Positions 35,838 to 43,749 of a stretch of DNA of 64,000 nucleotides are shown one piece after another; position 1 is the first letter of the stretch, and each line of letters starts with the position of its first letter. Where the stretch lies: assembly GCF_015686655.1 (NCBI RefSeq), contig NZ_JADPMP010000006.1, positions 186,001 to 250,000 on the forward strand. The letters are read 5' to 3'. The notes under the pieces are model-generated. The model saw only the letters and a list, made by a program, of their open reading frames with translations, had not been told where the DNA came from and ran no database searches. Made by a program: the position numbers and the translations under genes. Source of the DNA: Pontibacter sp. FD36. GTDB lineage: Bacteria; Bacteroidota; Bacteroidia; Cytophagales; Hymenobacteraceae.

Positions 35838-37379
35838 ATGATTAGAAACTTTACACTTTTAGCCGCCCTGCTACTCAGTTCAGTCAGCCTGTTTGCACAG
35901 GGTACAAAGAACCCTCCTAAACGTGAGTTCAGAGGCGTGTGGATTGCCACGGTGCAGAACATCGACTGGCCTTCCAAGCCAAAGCAGGGGGTAGACTCCC
36001 AGCAGCAGATGCAGGAACTGGTCGACATTTTCGACACCCATCAGAAAACAGGTATAAATGCTGTGATGCTGCAAGTGCGTCCTTCGGCTGACGCGTTCTA
36101 TGCCAAAGGCCGTGAGCAGTGGAGCATGTTCCTGACCGGCAAGCAAGGCACGCTGCCAGAGCCATTTTATGATCCGCTGGAGTTTGCCATTGAGGAAGCC
36201 CACAAGCGTGGCATGGAGCTGCATGCCTGGATCAATCCATACCGTGCTTCCACCAGCCTGGCCGATTCGCTGGTGAGCAGCGAGCATATTTCCCGCATTC
36301 AGCCGGACTGGTTCTTTACCTATGGCGACAAAAAATATTTCAACCCCGGCATACCTGAGGTGCGCCACTACCTCGTGGATGTGATCATGGATGTGGTGCG
36401 CAACTACGACATCGACGGCATCCATTTCGACGATTACTTTTACCCTTATCCGGGCAAAACTGCCCTGCCAGACTCCATCACTTATATGTTGCATGAGCAA
36501 GGCATTAAGAACATAGAAGACTGGCGCCGTAACAATGTGGACCAGCTGATCAAAGACCTCTCAGAGGCGATCAAGAAAGAGAAGAAGCATGTGAAGTTCG
36601 GTATCAGCCCGTTTGGTATCTGGCGCAACAAGTCACAGGACCCGCAGGGCTCTGAGAGCAATGGCCTGTCAGGGTATAGCGCCTTGTATGCCGATGCCCG
36701 CAAGTGGGTGCAGGAAGGCTGGATCGATTATATCAACCCGCAGCTGTACTTCCCCTTTGGCTATACCCCGGCACCTTACGAGAAACTGCTGGACTGGTGG
36801 GCTGACAATGCCAACGGCAAGCACGTATACATAGGCCAGGGTGCCTACCGTGCCATGGAAGACCGCGAAGGCTGGCGCGACAGGCAGCAGCTGCCAAACC
36901 AGGTGCGCTATCTGCGCGAAAACCCGCGCGTGCAGGGCAGTGTGTATTTCAGTTCCCGTTCGCTTACCAACAACCTGGCTGGTTTCCGCGATTCCCTGCA
37001 ACACGACCTGTACCGCTACCCGGCGCTGCAGCCGATTATGCCCTGGTTAGGTATGGCCAAACCTGCCAAGCCAGTTAGTCTGCGCGAAGACAAGTTCCTG
37101 CTCTTCTTACCGCGACTTCGCAAGGCAATTATTAAATGGGATTACCCGGATCAGGAAGAGGATGTGTATGGTTTTGTGGTATACCGCTTCGACGAAAACG
37201 AACCGATCAACCTGGAACATGCCCGCAACATTCGCCACATCCAATTCAACGATTACGAGCTGGGCTTCCACGACGAGACAGCCGAACGCGGAAAGACCTA
37301 CAAGTATGTGGTGACATCCATCGACAGGTTGAAAAATGAGAGTAAGCCTTCTAATGTTTACCTAAAAAAACTACGCTAG
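35838..37379 (+). CDS. GHL10-family glycosyl hydrolase (DigH/YngK-like)
   Basis: A 513-residue exported protein. The ATG at 35838 gives signal peptide MIRNFTLLAALLLSSVSLFAQ; the frame is open to 35796 but that overlaps a terminator. The (beta/alpha)8 domain begins with FRGVWIATVQNIDWPS and has NAVMLQVRPSADAFY, HAWINPYRAS, DIDGIHFDDYFYPYP (Asp193, Asp198) and WIDYINPQLYFP. A fibronectin-like domain follows (about 415-510). E. coli DigH of this family cleaves peptide-free (denuded) peptidoglycan glycans, which fits the neighbourhood. The GH9 gene begins 4 bp later. Confidence 0.85.
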   Translation: MIRNFTLLAALLLSSVSLFAQGTKNPPKREFRGVWIATVQNIDWPSKPKQGVDSQQQMQELVDIFDTHQKTGINAVMLQVRPSADAFYAKGREQWSMFLTGKQGTLPEPFYDPLEFAIEEAHKRGMELHAWINPYRASTSLADSLVSSEHISRIQPDWFFTYGDKKYFNPGIPEVRHYLVDVIMDVVRNYDIDGIHFDDYFYPYPGKTALPDSITYMLHEQGIKNIEDWRRNNVDQLIKDLSEAIKKEKKHVKFGISPFGIWRNKSQDPQGSESNGLSGYSALYADARKWVQEGWIDYINPQLYFPFGYTPAPYEKLLDWWADNANGKHVYIGQGAYRAMEDREGWRDRQQLPNQVRYLRENPRVQGSVYFSSRSLTNNLAGFRDSLQHDLYRYPALQPIMPWLGMAKPAKPVSLREDKFLLFLPRLRKAIIKWDYPDQEEDVYGFVVYRFDENEPINLEHARNIRHIQFNDYELGFHDETAERGKTYKYVVTSIDRLKNESKPSNVYLKKLR

Positions 37380-37383
37380 CCTT

Positions 37384-39243
37384 ATGAAGAACAGGAAAAA
37401 GACCATATTGGCGCTGGTGCTGACGACGATGATCGTGGCGGCCAACGCCATTGCGTTCTCGAACAAAGCTACTCCTGCTATCGAGGAGGCAGGTATAGTC
37501 GCCAAAGGTCCTGCCTGGATTCGCATTAACCAGTTAGGCTATACTCCTCAAGGTATAAAAGTAGCCGTATGGGGAAGTAAATCGAAAGAAAAGCTTCGCC
37601 GCTTTCAGCTGGTGGACGCTAGCACTGGCAAAGTAGTCTTCAAAGGCAAAGCTGGTGATGCTTTTGGTGCTTACGGACCGTTTGAGGAATCTTACCGCCT
37701 GAACTTCACCGATTATAACAAGCCGGGTACTTACTACCTGCAGGCCGGCAGTGCTAAGTCGCCCGAGTTCCGGATTGACGCCGACGTGTACAAAGGTACC
37801 GCTGATTTTGCACTGCGTTATATGCGCCAGCAACGCAGCGGCTTCAACCCCTACCTGCAAGACTCCTGCCATACCCAGGACGGCTATACCATGTATGGCC
37901 CGATGCCCGACAGCACCATCATCGACGTGTCGGGTGGCTGGCACGACGCTTCGGATTACCTGCAATATGCCACTACCTCAGCCAATGCGACATACCACCT
38001 GCTGGCCGCCTACCGTGACTTTCCGGGCGTGTTCACTGACAAGCACCAGGCCAACGGACTCGAAGGGACCAACGGTGTGGCCGACGTGCTTGACGAAGCA
38101 AAGTGGGGACTGGACTGGCTTGTGAAGATGCACCCACGTGAAGACTGGCTCTTCAACCAACTAGCTGACGACCGCGATCACCAGGGCATGCGGCTTCCAA
38201 CGAATGACCCTGTTGACTATGGCATGGGCAATGGAGGTCCGCGTCCGGTATACTTTGCCTCCGGGGAGCCGCAAGGCCTGGGCAAGTACCAGAACCGAGC
38301 GACTGGCGTTGCCTCTATTGCCGGGAAGTTTACGAGTGCTTTCGGGCTGGCCGCTCAGATTTACAGCACCAAAGATCAGAGCCTTTCTAATCTCTTTGGC
38401 CAGAAAGCACAGTCTGCCTACAAACTGGGCCTGGCCAAACCAGGCGTTGCACAGACCGCTCCTAACAGGGCGCCTTATTTCTATGAGGAAGACAACTGGG
38501 TAGATGACATGCAGCTGGGTGCCGCGGCGCTTTACCAGCTGACCGGCAAGCAGGAATTCTTCCAGCAAGCCTACACCTACGGACTTCAGGAAAAGGTAAC
38601 CCCGTGGATGGGGGCCGATACAGCCCGCCATTATCAGTGGTACCCGTTTCACAACTTCGGTCACTTTGAGCTGGCCAAAAAATCTGACGACAAGACGAAA
38701 GCAGAGTTGATCGGATTCTACAAGGAAGGTATAGAAAAGGTATATGCCAAGGCAAAGAAGAATGCCTTTTACCGTGGAGTGCCGTTCATCTGGTGCTCCA
38801 ACAACCTGACTACTTCTTTTGCCATCCAAAGCTTCCTGTACCGCCAGTTATCCGGCGACCAGACTTACGCTGAGCTGGAGCAGGCAAACTTAGACTGGTT
38901 GTTCGGCACAAACCCTTGGGGGACGAGCATGGTATATGGCCTGCCAGCGTACGGCGATACGCCAACAGACCCGCACTCCGCCTTCACCCGACTGAACAAG
39001 TACCCGATTGATGGAGGGCTGGTGGATGGTCCGGTGTATGGCAGCATCTTCAACAACCTACAACATCTGAAGTTATACAGCGAGGATGCTTATGCCGAAT
39101 TTCAGTCTGACCTGGCCGTATACCACGATGACTTCGGCGACTACAGCACCAACGAGCCAACCATGGACGGTACCGCTTCGCTGATCTACCTGCTGGCATC
39201 CAAAGAGTATAGCTCACGGGAGGGGAGTCAGGCAAAAAAGTAA
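37384..39243 (+). CDS. GH9-type glycosidase with N-terminal Ig domain
   Basis: A 619-residue exported protein. An Ig-like CelD_N module (about 43-130, IRINQLGYTPQGIKVAVWGS) precedes the (alpha/alpha)6 domain with GGWHDASDY (184-192, Asp188 and Asp191 as base pair) and the late Glu591 in STNEPTMDG as likely acid. GH9 is mostly cellulase, but exo-glucosaminidases are known in the family, and nothing here suggests cellulose. The stop TAA at 39241 follows A AAA AAG, and the -1 frame continues directly into a polysaccharide deacetylase domain (39240-39953). A two-domain GH9-deacetylase protein is therefore likely, either ancestral or made by frameshifting. Confidence 0.87.
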   Translation: MKNRKKTILALVLTTMIVAANAIAFSNKATPAIEEAGIVAKGPAWIRINQLGYTPQGIKVAVWGSKSKEKLRRFQLVDASTGKVVFKGKAGDAFGAYGPFEESYRLNFTDYNKPGTYYLQAGSAKSPEFRIDADVYKGTADFALRYMRQQRSGFNPYLQDSCHTQDGYTMYGPMPDSTIIDVSGGWHDASDYLQYATTSANATYHLLAAYRDFPGVFTDKHQANGLEGTNGVADVLDEAKWGLDWLVKMHPREDWLFNQLADDRDHQGMRLPTNDPVDYGMGNGGPRPVYFASGEPQGLGKYQNRATGVASIAGKFTSAFGLAAQIYSTKDQSLSNLFGQKAQSAYKLGLAKPGVAQTAPNRAPYFYEEDNWVDDMQLGAAALYQLTGKQEFFQQAYTYGLQEKVTPWMGADTARHYQWYPFHNFGHFELAKKSDDKTKAELIGFYKEGIEKVYAKAKKNAFYRGVPFIWCSNNLTTSFAIQSFLYRQLSGDQTYAELEQANLDWLFGTNPWGTSMVYGLPAYGDTPTDPHSAFTRLNKYPIDGGLVDGPVYGSIFNNLQHLKLYSEDAYAEFQSDLAVYHDDFGDYSTNEPTMDGTASLIYLLASKEYSSREGSQAKK

Positions 39244-39953
39244 TAGTAGACAGCCACGGCGCGATCATTCGGGGCGATACAACTGCCCGGCAGATTGCGC
39301 TGATCTTTACTGGAGATGAGTTTGCAGACGGAGGAGAAATGATCAGTAATGTACTGAAAAAGCACCGGGCTAAAGCCTCCTTCTTTCTAACGGGGCGCTT
39401 TTACCGGAATCCTGCTTTCAATCACTTGATCAGGGAATTGAAGAAAGAGGGCCACTACCTGGGTGCGCACTCCGACGAGCACCTGCTGTACTGCGACTGG
39501 ACAAAACGCGACAGTCTGCTGGTCACAAAGGAGCAGTTCAGCCAGGACCTGCGGAAAAATTACCAGCGCATGGAGGCCTTTGGTGTGAAGAAGAAAGACG
39601 CGCCTTACTTTCTGCCGCCATACGAATGGTATAACCGCAGCATCAGTAACTGGACATCGGCGGAAGGGCTGCAACTGGTTAATTTTTCGCCCGGCACCCG
39701 TTCTGCCGCCGACTATACCTACCCCGAAATGGGCAACCGATATGTGGACTCGGAAACGGTGCTGCAGTCGATCATGAGGTACGAGGTGAAAGACAGGAAC
39801 GGGTTGAACGGCTTTATGCTGCTCCTGCACATTGGCACCGATCCGAGGCGAACGGACAAATTTTACCACCGGCTGGACGAAATGCTCACGAAGCTGAAAG
39901 AGAAAAACTATCAATTCGTGCGGTTGGATGACTTGCTGGAGCAAGAAAAGTAG
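39240..39953 (+). CDS. NodB-type polysaccharide deacetylase module in the -1 frame of GH9
   Basis: The frame is open from 39213 with no ATG before 39339. Read from the end of GH9 in the -1 frame it gives VIVDSHGAIIRGDTTARQ, then IALIFTGDEFADGG, the first strand and catalytic-Asp region of the NodB fold, then KASFFLTGRFY, GAHSDEHLLYCDW (metal His pair), PYFLPPYEWYN and FMLLLHIGTDP. The ATG at 39339 has a GGAGGAG upstream, but starting there removes the first strand and its Asp, so an independent short gene would be damaged. Likely role: N- or O-deacetylation of a glycan, perhaps peptidoglycan or chitin-like oligomers. Either a programmed frameshift product, a split gene or an A-run indel. Confidence 0.7.
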   Translation, partial: VIVDSHGAIIRGDTTARQIALIFTGDEFADGGEMISNVLKKHRAKASFFLTGRFYRNPAFNHLIRELKKEGHYLGAHSDEHLLYCDWTKRDSLLVTKEQFSQDLRKNYQRMEAFGVKKKDAPYFLPPYEWYNRSISNWTSAEGLQLVNFSPGTRSAADYTYPEMGNRYVDSETVLQSIMRYEVKDRNGLNGFMLLLHIGTDPRRTDKFYHRLDEMLTKLKEKNYQFVRLDDLLEQEK

Positions 39954-39987
39954 TGCGCTTTGCCTGCGCTTTAAAGATTAGAGACAA

Positions 39988-40605
39988 ATGAAAAAAATAC
40001 TGATACTGGTGTGCGCCCTTGCCGGCTTTGTTGGTTGCCAGCAACCTGCTACCACCTCGGATACACCGCTGATACCGGAAGGTATAACCTACCTGTCGCG
40101 GGAGGAGTGGGGAGCTAATGCCCCTGTGCTGCCGATGCGACCGCATAAGCTGACGAGGCTGACCATTCATCATACTGGCGTGCCGCAGTTGTTTGAACGT
40201 AGCCTGACTGACAAGCTGCGCAATCTGCAGAAGTTCTCACAGGAAGACAGCCCCTTGGCGGATGGTCGCATGAAACCGGCCTGGGCGGATGTGCCTTATC
40301 ACCTGTATGTGGATGTGCATGGGGCTGTAGGGGAGGCACGGGACCTCAACTATGCCGGCGATTCGAACACCAGTTACGATCCGGCCGGACACCTGCTGGT
40401 AGTGGTAGAGGGTAACTTTGAAAAGGAAGCGATCACGGAGGCACAGCTGAAAACACTCGAAAAACTGGTGCCGGCCCTGGCGAAGCGTTTCGGTATACCT
40501 GCCGACAGCCTGGGGGCGCACAAGGATTTTGCTGATACCAGCTGTCCGGGCGCTGGCTTGTATGCGGAGCTGCCACGATTCAGGCAATTAGTGAAAGGCA
40601 ATTAA
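39988..40605 (+). CDS. N-acetylmuramoyl-L-alanine amidase lipoprotein, Amidase_2/PGRP type
   Basis: A 205-residue lipoprotein (FVGC, Cys17). LSREEWGANAP is the PGRP-type opening, TIHHTG gives zinc ligand His61, and GAHKDFADTSCPG supplies His178 and Cys186. PYHLYVDVHGAVGEARDLNYAGDSN is the substrate groove. It should cut the bond between MurNAc and L-Ala on the outer or periplasmic side, freeing glycans and stem peptides. A second, different amidase of the clan is at 54532-55446. Confidence 0.92.
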   Translation: MKKILILVCALAGFVGCQQPATTSDTPLIPEGITYLSREEWGANAPVLPMRPHKLTRLTIHHTGVPQLFERSLTDKLRNLQKFSQEDSPLADGRMKPAWADVPYHLYVDVHGAVGEARDLNYAGDSNTSYDPAGHLLVVVEGNFEKEAITEAQLKTLEKLVPALAKRFGIPADSLGAHKDFADTSCPGAGLYAELPRFRQLVKGN

Positions 40606-40899
40606 ATGCCGGCTTTAATAGCTGAACCACAGCCCGGGGTCAGTACCGGAATATATAGATTAATAAAAAGAGGTTTTTTGCGTGTTTTTGCCGGTTTTAG
40701 AAAAAAACTTGCGAAATAGTTTGAACTTTAGGAACAAGTGCTTAGTTTTATACAAAATAAAGGGACAGTATTCGTTTTGCTCGTGCGCTTTTGTGCGGTT
40801 TCTGCGCTAGTTTACCAAACAAAAGGCAGCATGAGCAGAATGGGTACAACTACTCTAAGTGCTGCCATCGGTCTTTTTGCTTCAAGAGGAAATAAACAG
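40606..40899. promoter_or_regulatory. Regulatory gap before the metallophosphoesterase gene
   Basis: Contains TTTTTTGCGTGTTTTTGC at 40674-40691 and further TTTTG/TGCG words at 40774-40806, like those before the NamZ and SusC genes. AATAGTTTG at 40716-40723 is close to a -7 element. An open frame with a GTG at 40738 extends the downstream gene, but the added residues are basic and unlike a signal peptide, so I treat this as noncoding. Confidence 0.4.
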
Positions 40900-42762
40900 A
40901 TGAATTTACGGAAGTATGCCGCTTTGTTAGCACTGTTTCTAATCGCCAATCTTGGCTATAGTCAGTCTTTTCAATTTGCTTTTGTATCCGATACCCACAT
41001 CGGCAATCCCACTGCACAGGAAGACCTTGAGCGCACCATCGCTGACATTAACGCTAACCCCAATCTTGAGTTTGTAGTGATCACCGGCGATATCACCGAG
41101 TTTGGTTCCGATGAAGAACTAAAATTGGCTAAAAAGCTGTTTGATACCCTCCAAAAGCCCTGGTATATTGTGCCCGGCAATCACGATACGAACTGGTCAG
41201 AAAGCGGCAGCAATAGCTTTCGGGTTGTTTTCGGGGCAGAGACTTTTGCATTTACTCACAAAGGTTACCTCTTTGCCGGCACTGGCTCAGGACCAAACAT
41301 GCGAATGGGGCCGGGGCAGATTCCGCGCGAGAACATCGTGTGGCTGGATTCGGTGCTCAAGCACATGCCCGATCCGGAAATGCCAGTCATTTTCCTCAAC
41401 CACTACCCACAGGACTCTTCGCTAAACAACTGGTACGACGTAACGGACAAGCTGCGTTCCTACAACACCCAGCTGATCCTGCACGGCCATGGCCACAACA
41501 ACCGCGAATACCGCTACGACGGTATACCTGCCGTGATGGGACGCTCTAATCTGCGTGCAAAAGAAGAAGTGGGAGGGTATAATATCGTGACCTTCGCCGT
41601 TGGCAAGGCCAGTTTTGAAATCCGGAAGCCAGGTATAGCATCCTTGCCGAGATGGATAGAAGTGCCGTTGGTAAAACATGATTTCGCCAACGACCCGACG
41701 AAGCACCACCGTCCGTCTTTTGCCGTAAATAAGTTATACCCAAATGTGAAACTGGTATGGGAATACCAGGACGATAGCGATGTAGGAGCAGGTACGGCTG
41801 TTTATAAAGATCTGATTATTGCCACGAACACGACTGGCCAGGTATATGCGCTGGATAGTAAAGCCGGAAAGCGCAGGTGGACTTACCGCACCAATGGCAA
41901 AATCTACTCTACTCCGGCTGTGGCGAATGGCTATGTGGTGGTAGGCTCCTCAGATGACCATATTTACTGCCTCTCTGCCACTACAGGCAAGTTGGCCTGG
42001 AAGTTTAAAGCCAACAGACCTGTGCTGGGTTCGCCGCTTATCGAGAAAGGGGTAGTCTACGTAGGTGCCTCGGATGGGCATTTTCGTGCACTGGATCTGA
42101 AGACTGGCAAGCTGCTGTGGGATTTTGACCAAGTGAATAACTTTGTTGTGACCAAACCGCTGCTTTACCAGGGCAAGGTATACTTCGGTAGCTGGGGAAA
42201 TGAGTTTTACGCCCTCGATGCCAAAACTGGTCAGCTGGCCTGGAAATGGAGCAACGGCTCCAGCAACCGGATGTTTTCACCTGCTGCCTGCTACCCCGTC
42301 GCTGCCAATGGCCGCATCTTTATTGTGGCCCCTGACCGCTTTATGACCTCACTGGACGCCAACACAGGTGAAGTAGTGTGGCGTGAACAAATGAAAGAAG
42401 GCCGCGTGCGCGAGTCGATGGGGATATCTAATGACGGTAAGCTGGCATACGTGAAGACCATGGATGGGCAGGTATACGGCGTTTCTACCTCGGCAAATGT
42501 CTTGCAGGTAGACTGGAAATCGCCGCTGCAGCTGCCATACGAGCTGGCCCCTTCAGCTATAGTCGAGCATAAGAATGTCGTACTGGTGCCTTCGCACTCA
42601 GGTCTGGTCAGCGCATTGGACAGACAGAGTGGGGAAGTACTTTGGAAATACAAGAGTTCAAACAGTCTCATGAACCCGGTGATGCCGCTCGGCAAAAACA
42701 GAGTGATCGTGAGCACAATGGATGGGAAGATCGCCTGCCTGGAGTATGTGCCTGCCAAATAA
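40900..42762 (+). CDS. Metallophosphoesterase with PQQ-type beta-propeller
   Basis: A 620-residue exported protein. ATG 40900 has AGAGGA at a good distance and gives signal peptide MNLRKYAALLALFLIANLGY. The phosphoesterase domain (about 24-270) has all metal motifs: SDTHIG, TGDITEFG, PGNHDTNW and HGHGHN. From about 295 there are seven or eight PQQ-like blades (for example GKIYSTPAVANGYVVVGSSD and GKLLWDFDQ). The target is unknown; a phosphodiester in wall polymers or on sugar phosphates is possible. Position between an amidase and murQ ties it to wall turnover by context only. Confidence 0.85.
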   Translation: MNLRKYAALLALFLIANLGYSQSFQFAFVSDTHIGNPTAQEDLERTIADINANPNLEFVVITGDITEFGSDEELKLAKKLFDTLQKPWYIVPGNHDTNWSESGSNSFRVVFGAETFAFTHKGYLFAGTGSGPNMRMGPGQIPRENIVWLDSVLKHMPDPEMPVIFLNHYPQDSSLNNWYDVTDKLRSYNTQLILHGHGHNNREYRYDGIPAVMGRSNLRAKEEVGGYNIVTFAVGKASFEIRKPGIASLPRWIEVPLVKHDFANDPTKHHRPSFAVNKLYPNVKLVWEYQDDSDVGAGTAVYKDLIIATNTTGQVYALDSKAGKRRWTYRTNGKIYSTPAVANGYVVVGSSDDHIYCLSATTGKLAWKFKANRPVLGSPLIEKGVVYVGASDGHFRALDLKTGKLLWDFDQVNNFVVTKPLLYQGKVYFGSWGNEFYALDAKTGQLAWKWSNGSSNRMFSPAACYPVAANGRIFIVAPDRFMTSLDANTGEVVWREQMKEGRVRESMGISNDGKLAYVKTMDGQVYGVSTSANVLQVDWKSPLQLPYELAPSAIVEHKNVVLVPSHSGLVSALDRQSGEVLWKYKSSNSLMNPVMPLGKNRVIVSTMDGKIACLEYVPAK

Positions 42763-42815
42763 GGTATAGAAACAGGTATAGCGATTGATTTAGAAGGATT
42801 TATTTAAAACACAAC

Positions 42816-43628
42816 ATGGAGATTACAACCGAGAAAGACTCGAACTATAACAACCTGGAAAAGATGTCGGTGAGGGAAGTGCTGGAGAACATCAACCGTG
42901 AAGACAAAAGCGTACCCCTTGCCGTTGAAAAGGCAATTCCACAAATTGAAAAACTGGCTGAAGTAGTAGCAGATCGCATGAAAAAAGGCGGTCGGTTATT
43001 CTACATCGGCGCCGGCACCAGCGGCCGTCTGGGCGTAGTGGACGCCTCTGAGTGCCCACCGACCTTTGGTGTGCCCTTTGATATGGTAGTTGGCCTGATC
43101 GCCGGTGGTGACACGGCCATTCGTAAAGCCGTTGAGTTCGCCGAAGACGACATGGAGCAAGCATGGGAAGACCTGAAAGAATACGGCCTTGACGAGCACG
43201 ATGTCATTGTAGGTATAGCCGCCTCTGGCACGACACCTTACGTGATTGGTGGCTTGCGCATGGCCAATGAATACGGTCTGGCAACAGGCTGTATCGTGTG
43301 CAACACCGGTAGCCCGGTAGCGGCAGAGGCGCAATATCCGGTAGAGGTAGTGGTGGGACCAGAGTTTGTGACAGGCAGCACCCGTATGAAAGCCGGTACG
43401 GCTCAGAAACTGGTGCTCAACATGCTCAGCACGACCGTGATGATCCAACTGGGTCGCGTGCGTGGCAACAAGATGGTGGACATGCAGCTGACGAACCACA
43501 AGCTTTACCACCGCGGCGTGCGCATGGTCATGTCGGAGACAGGTGCTGACGAAACAACAGCGGCTGCACTGCTGGAGAAACATGGCAGTGTACGCAAGGC
43601 TGTAGCCAGTGTGCTGGTGTCGAAGTAG
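42816..43628 (+). CDS. murQ: N-acetylmuramic acid 6-phosphate etherase
   Basis: A 270-residue SIS-domain lyase: RLFYIGAGTSGRLGVVDASE, the catalytic-Glu ECPPTFG loop, IAGGDTAIRKAVEFAEDD, GIAASGTTPYVIGG and the family signature GPEFVTGSTRMKAGTAQKL. It splits MurNAc-6-phosphate into GlcNAc-6-phosphate and D-lactate in the cytoplasm. It lacks about 30 C-terminal residues relative to E. coli MurQ, as in some Bacteroidetes. A symporter and a D-lactate dehydrogenase follow, which covers import and the use of the second product. Confidence 0.96.
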   Translation: MEITTEKDSNYNNLEKMSVREVLENINREDKSVPLAVEKAIPQIEKLAEVVADRMKKGGRLFYIGAGTSGRLGVVDASECPPTFGVPFDMVVGLIAGGDTAIRKAVEFAEDDMEQAWEDLKEYGLDEHDVIVGIAASGTTPYVIGGLRMANEYGLATGCIVCNTGSPVAAEAQYPVEVVVGPEFVTGSTRMKAGTAQKLVLNMLSTTVMIQLGRVRGNKMVDMQLTNHKLYHRGVRMVMSETGADETTAAALLEKHGSVRKAVASVLVSK

Positions 43629-43749
43629 TACCGCCAGCCAATATTGCCGCCAATTCGGCAAATCTGTGTAACTTACCATCCTATGTGGTCAAGAAAGGGG
43701 AGCGATAGCTGCTTTTCTTTCTAACCCTCTGATGGTTAATTAACTTATT

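Noticed and set aside
37384-39243. Cellulase
   Set aside because: GH9 alone would suggest cellulase, but no carbohydrate-binding module or other cellulose gene is present, and all neighbours concern peptidoglycan or amino sugars.
39339-39953. Deacetylase starting independently at ATG 39339
   Set aside because: GGAGGAG lies upstream, but this start deletes the first strand and catalytic-Asp segment IALIFTGDEFADGG, which is encoded in frame just before. I keep it as an alternative only.
40738-40899. GTG-started N-terminal extension of the metallophosphoesterase
   Set aside because: The added residues precede a clear signal peptide at 40900 that has its own Shine-Dalgarno-like AGAGGA.
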